Shown one piece after another: positions 46,601 through 53,860 of a DNA stretch of 64,000 bases. The notes under the pieces are model-generated. The model was not told the origin of the DNA, did not search any database, and was given only the letters and a program-made list of their open reading frames with translations. This DNA is from Dyadobacter sp. Leaf189. Lineage in GTDB: Bacteria; Bacteroidota; Bacteroidia; Cytophagales; Spirosomataceae. Positions within the stretch are counted from its first letter, which is position 1. Each line of letters opens with the position of its first letter. The DNA lies in assembly GCF_001424405.1 (NCBI RefSeq), contig NZ_LMPS01000005.1, positions 372,001 through 436,000 on the forward strand. The letters run 5' to 3'. The translations under genes and the position numbers were made by a program.

Positions 46601-46964
46601 TGAAATCCCTGCTTTTACGCTGGTCAACCAGCATGTAAGTGCCCTTTTTTACCTTCATAAACCCGATGCTTGTGGATTGCAGCAGCGTTTTCAGGTTACT
46701 TTCAAAAGATACACCCGAGCGGATCGCATTGCCCGGCACAAGTACTTCCGGCAATATCTTTTCTTCAAACAGAAGGTCCACGTGGTACCTGTCTTTCAAC
46801 AGCAGCAGCATGTCTTTCAGCGACATAGCCCGCTGAGGTTCGACGCGTTGCTGGGCCGGGTGACTTTTCAGCTTGGCCAGCAGCTGGCCCGATACCAGGG
46901 TAGGTAATGTACTGACTGCAAGCAAAAGGAATAGCCGCCGGACCAAATGTAGTCTTTTATGCAT
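43626..46964 (-). CDS. SusC/RagA family TonB-dependent receptor with STN signalling domain
   Basis: 1112 residues. The signal peptide is followed by an STN/secretin-like N-domain (SLKDMLLLLKDRYHVDLLF), a carboxypeptidase-like domain (TIKGKVFDTHEPPRELPGVTI), and a TonB plug (QSLQGGVTGLQVQQSSGMPG, GDAAAIKIRGISTLGNSNPL). The long barrel ends in VYTVGINVKF. The STN domain indicates signalling through the FecR/ECF pair just upstream, so substrate arrival may autoregulate the locus. With SusD it forms a two-gene import unit. Confidence 0.95.
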   Translation of the reverse strand: MHKRLHLVRRLFLLLAVSTLPTLVSGQLLAKLKSHPAQQRVEPQRAMSLKDMLLLLKDRYHVDLLFEEKILPEVLVPGNAIRSGVSFESNLKTLLQSTSIGFMKVKKGTYMLVDQRKSRDFMKPAPLSPQQKETQPQTFPAIPARPEPAAASVPEKARVTADNITIKGKVFDTHEPPRELPGVTIAVKGTTDGASTDENGYFAIDVPRDAILVFSMVGHKSVEHLAKSANSNLIIALQEEVASLDEAIVVGQTEQKKKHIAGSISSLNVASQISGKPITTLSQSLQGGVTGLQVQQSSGMPGGDAAAIKIRGISTLGNSNPLILVDGIPMDMNHIDPVTVESVTVLKDAAASAMYGARAANGVILVTTKRGTPGKISVTYDGYVGSQSPTYLQELVDAPQYMRMYNEARVNSGNQPFYSEDVISKTQDGSDPILYPNTDWVDLIVKENSPITSHSISLDGGNNLARFAVTANYMFQDGMIPLNKMNRFNIRANTSITVNKSFVFDVDLLAIKRNTRNNFRPDEGSGFGNRILEDVYRVPPTILPKYPEKNGRTMYGRYADIVNPLAYAEKGGYRDFESAQAMINMQPKWEVFPDFNLKGQFSFRLNSDQRRSVADAYNFFDYGTNQLVQSWGVTRSGTFERATYMYLAANADYTFTRNDHRLYAFGGFSTEKNSAGSWDVNTMVSGYTKLNYSYKDKYLIEATARADGSSKFGPGHKWGFFPSTAIGWNVHQEEFMKNVKFVNNMKVRASYGLLGNENIGLYRYQTLVQGTNGYENIWGNPDITWETVGLFDVGLDLGLFGNSLELIFDYYDKMTKDIILNPQVSYVGGMGNVPINAGKVRNRGWEVSLNYFKELGSNWNLSVKPGVSYNKNRIIKLQNGPYLTSTSINQEGSPISSIYGYRSAGLLQESDFNSEGMPLLPTVVGAKPGDIRYVDLNGNGQIDAPDQEAIGNPVPMFNYFTNLRLAHKKFDVEILVQGTGKSDQRLTGMLAYPLDQTADGGVPTIYYSQRYWTPERTNASFPRLSNTPANNKLSSDFWIQNGAYCRVKYIQLGYNLPVNAVRKVGASAARFYLNAQNPFVFTPMKLMDPESLGNQWTYGIMKVYTVGINVKF

Positions 46965-47009
46965 AATCAGTGGGTTGTTTAAGGGTTGGTTAGGATGAAA
47001 TGGAAAGGA

Positions 47010-48005
47010 TCAGGGAATAGGAATAATCTGTAATTGCTTCTTGGTTTTAACGATTTCAAAGCCGTACATCACCGACATATTGGTCAGCAGCTCCTCGGCA
47101 CTTTCAGCAGGGAAAGAGCCTGTGGCAGTACGTATAGCGAGGTTTTTGTCGGCAATCTGCACCTGCACGCCAAATACTTCCCGGATACGCTCGGCCACTT
47201 CGCTCAGCGGCGTATTATCAAAAATGAAGCGGTGCTGTTTCCATGCAAGTCCGGCTTCGAGCTGGGCGGCGGTCAGCTTTTCTACTTTGATCTTGCCACC
47301 GGTGTCAATCGTGGCGCGCTCGCCGGGTACCATTGTGTGCGACTGGCCGCGGGCGGGAGGGGACAACCGTACTTTTCCTTTATTGAGGACCACATTTGTA
47401 TGTTTCTCTCGGGTATAAACCGTAAACTCTGTACCGAGCACAGTCACCAGCGCATTGTCCATGGTATGCACCTCAAAAAGCTGGTGATCGGGCAAATGCC
47501 TGACCGAAAACTCCGCTTCACCTTCCAGGTACACGTTCCGGTTGGAATTCCCGAAAGTCCAGCGGGGAACGCGCAATACAGAATTCGCATTCAGGGTAAC
47601 ACGGCTTCCGTCGGTGAGCAGTATGGTGTTTGTTTTACCAAAATCGGCATGGTAATGCGCATATACCAGGTGATCGCGGCCCAGCCAGCCGGCAAATGCG
47701 GCCAGTAATAATGCGATAACGGCAGCGAAACGGTACCCAGTAAACGCAGACCGGCGGGCCGCAGGTTTCAGATCTCCGGCAGGAGCAGCCTCACGCGGCG
47801 TGCGCATATACGCGCTGAAACGTTCCAGCGGCGCGGCGAGCTCCGGATCGTAGAGCGGAAAAGTAGTCTCCCATTCGGCAAGCCAGCTGTAAAACTGCTC
47901 ACGGGCCGCCTCCGATTGCAGCCATTCTTCAATGAGCTTCTTTTGCAATGGAGAAGTCCGGCCGGCGAAATGTTCGAATAGGAATGATTTGTTGATTAAT
48001 GACAT
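47010..48005 (-). CDS. FecR family anti-sigma factor
   Basis: 331 residues. The cytoplasmic N-terminus ends near AVIALLLAAFAGWLG (one membrane segment), then a FecR domain with TILLTDGSRVTLNANSVLRV, VLGTEFTVYTREKHTNVVLN and the secretin/STN-like C-terminal DUF4974 module (LEAGLAWKQHRFIFDN, LSEVAERIREVFGV). It should hold the ECF sigma factor until the SusC STN domain signals. It is placed between the sigma and SusC genes, as in other Bacteroidota nutrient loci. Confidence 0.93.
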   Translation of the reverse strand: MSLINKSFLFEHFAGRTSPLQKKLIEEWLQSEAAREQFYSWLAEWETTFPLYDPELAAPLERFSAYMRTPREAAPAGDLKPAARRSAFTGYRFAAVIALLLAAFAGWLGRDHLVYAHYHADFGKTNTILLTDGSRVTLNANSVLRVPRWTFGNSNRNVYLEGEAEFSVRHLPDHQLFEVHTMDNALVTVLGTEFTVYTREKHTNVVLNKGKVRLSPPARGQSHTMVPGERATIDTGGKIKVEKLTAAQLEAGLAWKQHRFIFDNTPLSEVAERIREVFGVQVQIADKNLAIRTATGSFPAESAEELLTNMSVMYGFEIVKTKKQLQIIPIP

Positions 48006-48051
48006 GGCATGGTATGGATAACCTGACTGACAGACAGGAAGAAGTGATTAC

Positions 48052-48759
48052 CTAAAGACTGGTTAAAATATTTTCAAATTCTTTCATCAGGATCCCCGAT
48101 TGCGCGAGCAGCAGGATCTCGGTCCAGTAATGCCGCAGGCCGTTCCTCAAAATGGAAAGTGCCTTGGCAATGTGCGCTTCAACCGTGCGGGTAGAAAGAC
48201 TAAGCTCCGCGGCAATCTCCTTGCCGGCTTTTCCTTCGAAACGGTTCATGATAAATACCTTCTGGCATTGGGGCGAGAGGCTGGTTACCAGCGTATTTAC
48301 CTGCTGGTAAAGCTCTTCGTACTGCATGATTTTCTCGGGCAGAATGGAATGGACAGGATCGTTTTCACCGATCGCGTCGAGCGAAAGCGTTTTGTTCTGC
48401 TCTTTTTGCAGGTAGTTGAAGCAGCGGTTTCGTACCGAACCGAACAGGTATGCGCCGAATGACGAATGCACGGTTTGATAGGATTCATTGTCCCAGAAAT
48501 TGCAGAAGATCTCGGCGACAATATCCTCGGCAATATCTTTGGAATAAACAAAACGCACCGCGTGGCTGCACATCGGCTTGTAGTATCTCTGAAAAAGCAG
48601 CTCGCAACCTTTCTGCACGTCGGTTTCGAAGGTTTTCCGGATGAAGAACTCGCCGTCCGACAGCCCGCCTCCGTTACCTGCACGCGTAGCCGCATTGCCC
48701 GCGCCGAAGCGGCTGCTTTCTTCGTCTTCTGAATGATCCGGCCTGGTAAATCCACCCAT
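48052..48759 (-). CDS. ECF-type RNA polymerase sigma factor
   Basis: 235 residues from ATG 48759, since the TTG-initiated longer form lacks support. Region 2 is ELLFQRYYKPMCSHAVRF...DIAEDIVAEIFCNFW and region 4 SLSPQCQKVFIMNRFEG ... LSLSTRTVEAHIAKALSILR. The first ~30 residues are a low-complexity extension. It initiates transcription of this FecR/SusC/SusD set and probably others. Confidence 0.92.
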   Translation of the reverse strand: MGGFTRPDHSEDEESSRFGAGNAATRAGNGGGLSDGEFFIRKTFETDVQKGCELLFQRYYKPMCSHAVRFVYSKDIAEDIVAEIFCNFWDNESYQTVHSSFGAYLFGSVRNRCFNYLQKEQNKTLSLDAIGENDPVHSILPEKIMQYEELYQQVNTLVTSLSPQCQKVFIMNRFEGKAGKEIAAELSLSTRTVEAHIAKALSILRNGLRHYWTEILLLAQSGILMKEFENILTSL

Positions 48760-48798
48760 ATTGCAATTATTTGGCTCTGTATTGATATGACAGACAGC

Positions 48799-48806
48799 CA
48801 AAACTA
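48799..48806 (-). promoter_or_regulatory. Candidate -7 box for the ECF sigma operon
   Basis: The minus strand reads TAGTTTTG (TAnnTTTG), 40 bp upstream of the sigma ATG. No good -33 element is seen. Confidence 0.35.
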
Positions 48807-48880
48807 ATTACCTAGCCGCTCACGAAATATTTTTCTGTAAAATCATTTTTTGCCCGAAAGTAGCTTGCCGGCCTTTAATG

Positions 48881-48913
48881 CAAAACGCCCGGATCGCAGA
48901 CCAGGGCGTTTTG
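48881..48913 (-). terminator. Terminator after the RidA-like gene
   Basis: Perfect 9-bp stem aaaacgccc / gggcgtttt, 18 bp past the RidA stop; leftward it ends in GTTTTGCATT. Confidence 0.65.
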
Positions 48914-48931
48914 GAAAGTATATACAGCTGG

Positions 48932-49471
48932 TTAGGGAGCCACTTCCACGATCATTTCAATCTCCACCGCAATACCCGAAGGAAGCGATGCTACACCGAC
49001 AGCCGAGCGGGCATGCTTGCCACTTTCACCAAAAACCTCGACCATAAAGTCGGTAAAACCATTGATTACCTGCGGCTGCTGCGTGAGTGAAGGCGCTGAA
49101 TTGACCATTCCGAGTACTTTAACAACCCGTTTAACCTTATTCAAATCGCCAATTTCGTATTTCAGGGAAGCCAGCAGTGCAATACCGCAAAGTTTGGCAG
49201 CTTCTTTTCCCTGCTCCACCGTCAGGTCATCGCCCACTTTGCCGAGGATCTGTCCGCCACCGGGCTTGTCTGGTCCGTGGCCCGACAGGTACACCAGGTT
49301 GCCCACGCGGACAGCACGCAGCAAGTTACCTTTGGAAGCATTCAGCTTGGGCAGGGTAATGCCCATTTCTGTCAGCTTTTTCTCCACGTCGGGGCGTGAC
49401 TGCGCGAATGAGGGACTTGCAAATACGGCCAGTATAAAGGCGAGGATAATCTTGGAAGCGGTTTTTGACAT
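48932..49471 (-). CDS. Exported RidA (YjgF) family protein
   Basis: 179 residues from ATG 49471, with a signal peptide (SKIILAFILAVFASPSFAQ). The mature part is a RidA fold of ~150 residues: LNASKGNLLRAVRVGNLVYLSGHG, GIALLASLKYEIGDLNKVKR and HARSAVGVASLPSGIAVEIE. Cytosolic RidA deaminates reactive enamine/imine intermediates. An exported copy must act elsewhere, and the residues for imine hydrolysis cannot be verified by eye. The upstream region contains a good promoter match. Confidence 0.85.
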   Translation of the reverse strand: MSKTASKIILAFILAVFASPSFAQSRPDVEKKLTEMGITLPKLNASKGNLLRAVRVGNLVYLSGHGPDKPGGGQILGKVGDDLTVEQGKEAAKLCGIALLASLKYEIGDLNKVKRVVKVLGMVNSAPSLTQQPQVINGFTDFMVEVFGESGKHARSAVGVASLPSGIAVEIEMIVEVAP

Positions 49472-49495
49472 GATCAACAATTAAGGTATGATCGT

Positions 49496-49522
49496 CAAAA
49501 TTAGCCTGTTTTATGCTTCAAA
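49496..49522 (-). promoter_or_regulatory. Candidate promoter of the RidA-like gene
   Basis: The minus strand has TTTG at 49519-49522 and TAATTTTG at 49496-49503, with 15 bp between; both match the Bacteroidota elements, spacing slightly short. Confidence 0.4.
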
Positions 49523-49532
49523 CATAGAAAAA

Positions 49533-49556
49533 GCCGCATTTCTGGTGAAATGCGGC
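49533..49556 (-). terminator. Terminator after the alkaline phosphatase gene
   Basis: Perfect 10-bp stem gccgcatttc / gaaatgcggc with TTTTTC after it in leftward direction, 16 bp past the stop. Confidence 0.8.
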
Positions 49557-49571
49557 CGGTATTATTGCATT

Positions 49572-50963
49572 TTAAACTTTTGCTATTCCTGTTTTTTCAA
49601 GCATAAAGTTGTGCAGTTCTGTGTTCAGTACGAAAGGTTTCAGCGCTTCGCTGCCGGGACCGAACATGGCGAGTTCCACATAATCGGCGGAATGGTCCAT
49701 TCCGGCCCAGCCCACTCCGGTATAGCTGCTCTGGATAGCGCCGAGCTCCCGGAAAAGCTTCTTATTGGTGATATAGAGTCCTTTTTCGTTTTTATCACCC
49801 AACAATCCGATCAGTTTTTCAGCTTCCGCCTGCTTGATCGCGTACCCTTGTGCGAACTCAATGCGCTCGGTGAGCTGTGCGGCCGTTGGGATTTCTTTCA
49901 GGTCACCCAGGATCCAGTTGTTGGTATGTCTGAATTTTTGAAAAAGATCAAATTGCTTGTCGCTGCCAAACAATCCGGGATTTGCATTGCCGTGATCTGT
50001 GGTGATGATCACGAGTGTCTCCTTGTCTTTTGCAGCGAAATCAAGTGCTACTTTGATCGCCTCATCGAATGCGATCTGATCGTACAGCAAGCCGCCGGCG
50101 TCATTTGAATGCGCCGCCCAGTCTACCTTCCCGCCTTCAATCTGGACCGCAAATCCTTTCGGATTTTTGGAGACCAGTTCCAGCGTTTTGGCCGTCATTT
50201 CTGCGAGGGTAGGTACTTTTTGTTGAAGGTCCTTATTTTCGAACGTGTCGAGGGAATAGGGAAGTGCGCCTTCACAGTAAACACCGAGAATGGGCTTTTG
50301 AATGTTGTTGAGCGCCTGCATCGCATTCCGGTCACGGGCTATGGTGTAACCCGCTTTTGTGTAATCTGCAAAAAGGTCGGCTTTGTCTTTGCGCTTTTCC
50401 GCTTCAAAAAACTCTGCGCCTCCGCCCATCATCACATCAAATTTGAGATCCAGGTATTGCGACGCAATTTCCGATTCGTCTCCCCGCGATTTGTTATTAA
50501 TGCAAAAACCCGCCGGCGTCGCGTGGGTGATCGTCACTGAAGTAACACAGCCTACCGACTTGCCTGCCTCCTTGAATTTTTGAAGAATGGGCTTATTGAA
50601 GCTGCCGTCGGCATTCACATTCAGGTTTCCGTTCGGTACTTTTTTGCCGCCGCCCCAAGCCGAGCTGCCTGCTGCTGAGTCGGTTACCAATGCATTGGAA
50701 GAAGAAGTTTCCATGAATGCGCGGCTGCCGGTTTGTTCAAGGTACAGCTTCATCCAGCTGGTATCGCGGCCTTCTTTGCGTTTGAGCAACAGGTCGGCCA
50801 TATTCAACGTACCGGTACTCATACCGTCGCTGACCATGAAGATGATATTCTTGGCTATGCTGCCTTTCTTAATGGGAGCCGAAGTTTTGCTATTGCCGCC
50901 GAACAATGCCGGACCAGCCAAAAGTGCCGCCGAGCTGTTTGTAAAAAAATCCCTTCTTTTCAT
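49572..50963 (-). CDS. Alkaline phosphatase (PhoA family), exported
   Basis: 463 residues; leader MKRRDFFTNSSAALLAGPALF looks twin-arginine-like. Metal/phosphate-site motifs are IIFMVSDGMSTG, NALVTDSAAGSSAWG (nucleophile Ser in TDSAAG), ITHATPAG, QIEGGKVDWAAHSND and VIITTDHGNANPG. It releases phosphate from organic esters in the periplasm. No PhoBR or Pst genes are adjacent. Confidence 0.9.
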   Translation of the reverse strand: MKRRDFFTNSSAALLAGPALFGGNSKTSAPIKKGSIAKNIIFMVSDGMSTGTLNMADLLLKRKEGRDTSWMKLYLEQTGSRAFMETSSSNALVTDSAAGSSAWGGGKKVPNGNLNVNADGSFNKPILQKFKEAGKSVGCVTSVTITHATPAGFCINNKSRGDESEIASQYLDLKFDVMMGGGAEFFEAEKRKDKADLFADYTKAGYTIARDRNAMQALNNIQKPILGVYCEGALPYSLDTFENKDLQQKVPTLAEMTAKTLELVSKNPKGFAVQIEGGKVDWAAHSNDAGGLLYDQIAFDEAIKVALDFAAKDKETLVIITTDHGNANPGLFGSDKQFDLFQKFRHTNNWILGDLKEIPTAAQLTERIEFAQGYAIKQAEAEKLIGLLGDKNEKGLYITNKKLFRELGAIQSSYTGVGWAGMDHSADYVELAMFGPGSEALKPFVLNTELHNFMLEKTGIAKV

Positions 50964-51102
50964 TTCCTGAGTAAATGTAAATGCATTGGCTACAATGCGT
51001 CAACGCAGCCGCAAAGGACGGATTTGAATGTAAACAGAAGGAAAATGGGCGATTATGTATTTGTTAAGATTTTCCGGACCGGCTTTGGCAATCAATCAAT
51101 TC

Positions 51103-51447
51103 CTAATTCACTACTTCCGCCTCAGTCAAGATATAATTCAAATGTTCCACGTCAGTCGGGTTCAGTAGCAGCTTTCCTTTTACAAACTTGACAGCATCGG
51201 TCTTGAACTTCTGTTTTTTGTTTTTGAACTGCAGTTCGATGATCGATTCTGGTCCGGCGCCTCCGCAGAAAAAGCAGCTGGCCATCGGTTGTTCCGAAAT
51301 CACGTAAATGTTGCCTTCTTCATCGACAGGAATAAGGTAGCCGCGTATCCGGACTTCTTTCCCTTCAAGCTGCCTGACCGTTGGCCCGAAAGTAGGGTAG
51401 AGGAAGTAGATCGCCTGCTGCGTTTTGCCGCTACTCGCAGCTGCTTC
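51103..51447 (-). pseudogene. DUF3299-like exported protein lacking its N-terminus
   Basis: An open frame of ~115 codons, ending with stop at 51103. It reads IYFLYPTFGPTVRQLEGKEV, then RIRGYLIPVDEEGNIYV and a CFFCGGAGPES motif, as in Bacteroidota DUF3299-like proteins. No ATG exists in the frame (only an internal GTG at 51303). A stop lies at 51448-51450, and the usual ~25-residue signal peptide is absent. The gene may have lost its 5' end at a junction with the plus-strand gene beginning near 51425. Confidence 0.6.
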
Positions 51448-51454
51448 TTACGCA

Positions 51455-51913
51455 ATGAGCTACGCGCAGTTTTTTGTTACCTACAAACCCTTTTTCACTG
51501 TTTTCCAGTTGGCAATGATCGCTTTTCTGGCGGTCAGGCTGTTGCGGTATTACTTTCTCAGGAAGTCTTTTCACAGCAAATGGGAAAATGTCTCTTTTCA
51601 CCTCAGCCTTGCACTTTCTTTGGTCGGATTTTACATCGGATATGCTGAGCCTTTTCAATCGGAAAAGCAGCAGATTGCCCAGCAGCAGTTTGCCTATTTC
51701 AGAGCACACCGCAGGATTTCGCTGGGATTAAACGACGATTTTAACCCCGATAAATTAAAAGAAGACCTCGCTGCTATTCATGGCGTGAAGGTGCGGGGAT
51801 TAACTATTAAAGACAAAAGTATAGAAGTACCGTTCCAAAACGATCTGGTTTCAAAATCGCAGATCCTCAATTCGCTCAGAAGCAAAGGCTACAATGTCAC
51901 TGTGCTTGAATAA
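51455..51913 (+). CDS. Hypothetical membrane protein with C-terminal HMA-like domain
   Basis: 152 residues from the first ATG; TTG 51425 would add ten residues. Two hydrophobic segments (TVFQLAMIAFLAVRLLRYYF and FHLSLALSLVGFYIGYAEPF) are followed by a basic loop and a C-terminal ~60-residue ferredoxin-like pattern (LKEDLAAIHGVKVRGLTIKD ... VTVLE) resembling heavy-metal-associated folds but without CxxC. No family is recognised. Its start lies inside the truncated DUF3299-like frame on the other strand. Confidence 0.6.
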   Translation: MSYAQFFVTYKPFFTVFQLAMIAFLAVRLLRYYFLRKSFHSKWENVSFHLSLALSLVGFYIGYAEPFQSEKQQIAQQQFAYFRAHRRISLGLNDDFNPDKLKEDLAAIHGVKVRGLTIKDKSIEVPFQNDLVSKSQILNSLRSKGYNVTVLE

Positions 51914-51980
51914 CCTCATAAACTGATCTTTTTCATATTTCCACGCGATACTGGTCAGGTTTCGGGAAGGCGAATGCGCC

Positions 51981-51988
51981 TAGTTTTG
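51981..51988 (+). promoter_or_regulatory. Candidate -7 box for the 596-residue protein gene
   Basis: TAGTTTTG (TAnnTTTG), 38 bp upstream of the ATG at 52027; a TTTCG rather than TTTG occupies the -33 region. Confidence 0.4.
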
Positions 51989-52026
51989 ACTTGGGATTTT
52001 ATCAGAATTTTATCCAAAGTCAAACA

Positions 52027-53817
52027 ATGCATACATTCCATATTCCCGTTCTCGGGTTAGGTTATTCGGTGGATACACCGGCCAAAGTCGCGCATTACGG
52101 CATTTCGTCAGTTGCTTCAATTGTCGACGACGAGATGATCGAGCGCATGCGCAGGTTTCATTCGCTCCAAAACAACGAGGTTTATACGCCTATAAAAAAG
52201 GATGAGCCTGATTTCAGGAGCCGCCGCATCACGGAATATCTCAATCTGCTCGACAGGATCGTGAACCGGAAATTCGACGATCTCCGCCATTCGCCTTTTG
52301 AGAACGGAACAGAAATCACCCGCTACTTTACCCTGCTGTCCGATACCGCTCCGCTCAAACTGCTGTACCTGCAAATGCTGGCGACAGAAAACCCCGCCGA
52401 ACGTGCTGAAATGGAAGAACAGCTTCGAAACGGTCTGGTCAAAGGCGCTATTGATGTGAATATCATGTCCAAGGTCGACAAGCTGAACAAGGATGTATAC
52501 GGCGAAAAGCTCCCTGACCAATTTTCTGACGCGTCGGCTGCATTGCGCGGTTTTGCCAACAGCAACCTCAATGCATCGCTCGTACTTTCGGCCGGCATGA
52601 ACCCGAGGTTGTACAATTACCTGGATCAGTTTGATGTTTTTCTGCCCGATACCGATGGGAATTTTGGTAAAAGGATCATTCTGAAAGTCAGTGATTTTCG
52701 CTCTGCATTGATCCAGGCCAAGTACCTCGCCAAAAAAGGAATATGGATTTCGGAGTTCCGGATTGAGTCTGGGCTGAATTGCGGCGGCCACGCGTTTGCT
52801 ACCGATGGTTATCTTCTCGGGCCTATCCTCGAAGAGTTCAAAGAGAAAAGGCAGGAGCTTATTGACGAACTTTTTGGCCTGTACCAAAATGCGCTTTTGG
52901 CCAAGGATATCAAGCTAACCAATGCGCCTGCGCTTCGCATTACTGTTCAGGGTGGAATCGGAACAGCGAAGGAAGACAGCTTTTTGCTTGAACATTACCA
53001 GGTAGATGCTACCGGCTGGGGCAGCCCGTTTTTACTTGTTCCCGAGGCGACTAACGTGGATCAGGAAACGTTGCGCAATCTCGCGAGTGCCGATGAGTCA
53101 GACTATTATGTCAGCAACTCGTCGCCGCTGGGTGTTCTGTTTAATAATTTCAAAAAGAGCAGCTCTGAAAAGCAGCGACTGGAAAGGATCGCGAAAGGAA
53201 GGCCGGGCAGTCCGTGTACCAAGAAGTACCTCGTGTCCAATACTGAATTTACGCAGGAGCCTGTTTGTACCGCCTCGCGTGAGTATCAGAATTTGAAAAT
53301 CAAGCAATTGAAATCTCTGAACCTGCCGGAACGTGAATATCAGGAGCAATTCAATGCAGTTACCGAAAAAGTATGTCTGTGCGACGGACTGAGTACCGGC
53401 ACGCTGATCAAGCATGGTTTGCTGGGCGCGAGAGAAAACCACGGCGTTGCGATTTGTCCCGGTCCCAACCTGGCCTGGTTCTCGGAAGTGGCTTCGCTCG
53501 ACGAAATGGTGGCGCATATCTACGGCAAGATCAACCTGCTGTCCCATGTAGCCCGGCCGAATATGTTTATTAATGAGCTCAATTTATATGTGACGCATTA
53601 CCGGAAAGACGTGGAACTGCACCTCCGCAACTTTACTGATAAAAAGCAAAAATACCTGACCAGGTTCCGCGAACAGTTGCTGGCAGGTATCGATTACTAC
53701 AAAACCCTGATCCCGCAAATGCAGAACCAGGATAAAGCTTATCGTGCGGAAATGTTAAGGCAATTGACGGAAATTGAATCCGGTTTGACGGTTGCTGAAC
53801 TCGCGATCTGCGCCTGA
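52027..53817 (+). CDS. Uncharacterised cysteine-containing protein, possible flavin/Fe-S TIM-barrel enzyme
   Basis: 596 residues from the ATG at 52027. No signal peptide. The N-terminus (IPVLGLGYSVDTPAKVAHYGISSVASIVDD) and SGLNCGGHAFATDG, then ITVQGGIGTAKE..DATGWGSPFLL, recall (beta-alpha)8 flavin enzymes such as nitronate monooxygenase or glutamate synthase FMN domains, but no family is certain. Cysteines at about 252, 397, 414, 450, 452 and 477 occur in conserved-looking loops (GSPCTKKY, EPVCTASRE, KVCLCDG, AICPGPN) and could bind an Fe-S cluster. It converges on the receiver-CRP/PAS kinase/hemN/cbb3 run, suggesting a role in low-oxygen metabolism (inferred). Confidence 0.75.
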   Translation: MHTFHIPVLGLGYSVDTPAKVAHYGISSVASIVDDEMIERMRRFHSLQNNEVYTPIKKDEPDFRSRRITEYLNLLDRIVNRKFDDLRHSPFENGTEITRYFTLLSDTAPLKLLYLQMLATENPAERAEMEEQLRNGLVKGAIDVNIMSKVDKLNKDVYGEKLPDQFSDASAALRGFANSNLNASLVLSAGMNPRLYNYLDQFDVFLPDTDGNFGKRIILKVSDFRSALIQAKYLAKKGIWISEFRIESGLNCGGHAFATDGYLLGPILEEFKEKRQELIDELFGLYQNALLAKDIKLTNAPALRITVQGGIGTAKEDSFLLEHYQVDATGWGSPFLLVPEATNVDQETLRNLASADESDYYVSNSSPLGVLFNNFKKSSSEKQRLERIAKGRPGSPCTKKYLVSNTEFTQEPVCTASREYQNLKIKQLKSLNLPEREYQEQFNAVTEKVCLCDGLSTGTLIKHGLLGARENHGVAICPGPNLAWFSEVASLDEMVAHIYGKINLLSHVARPNMFINELNLYVTHYRKDVELHLRNFTDKKQKYLTRFREQLLAGIDYYKTLIPQMQNQDKAYRAEMLRQLTEIESGLTVAELAICA

Positions 53818-53825
53818 GAAGTTCA

Positions 53826-53860
53826 AATGCGCAGCTGGACCAAAAGTCTAGTTGCGCATT
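53826..53860. terminator. Shared hairpin between convergent genes
   Basis: aatgcgcagct / agttgcgcatt pair (one G-U) around a 13-base loop, between the 596-residue gene and the end of the receiver-CRP gene, overlapping the latter's stop codon. Confidence 0.55.
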
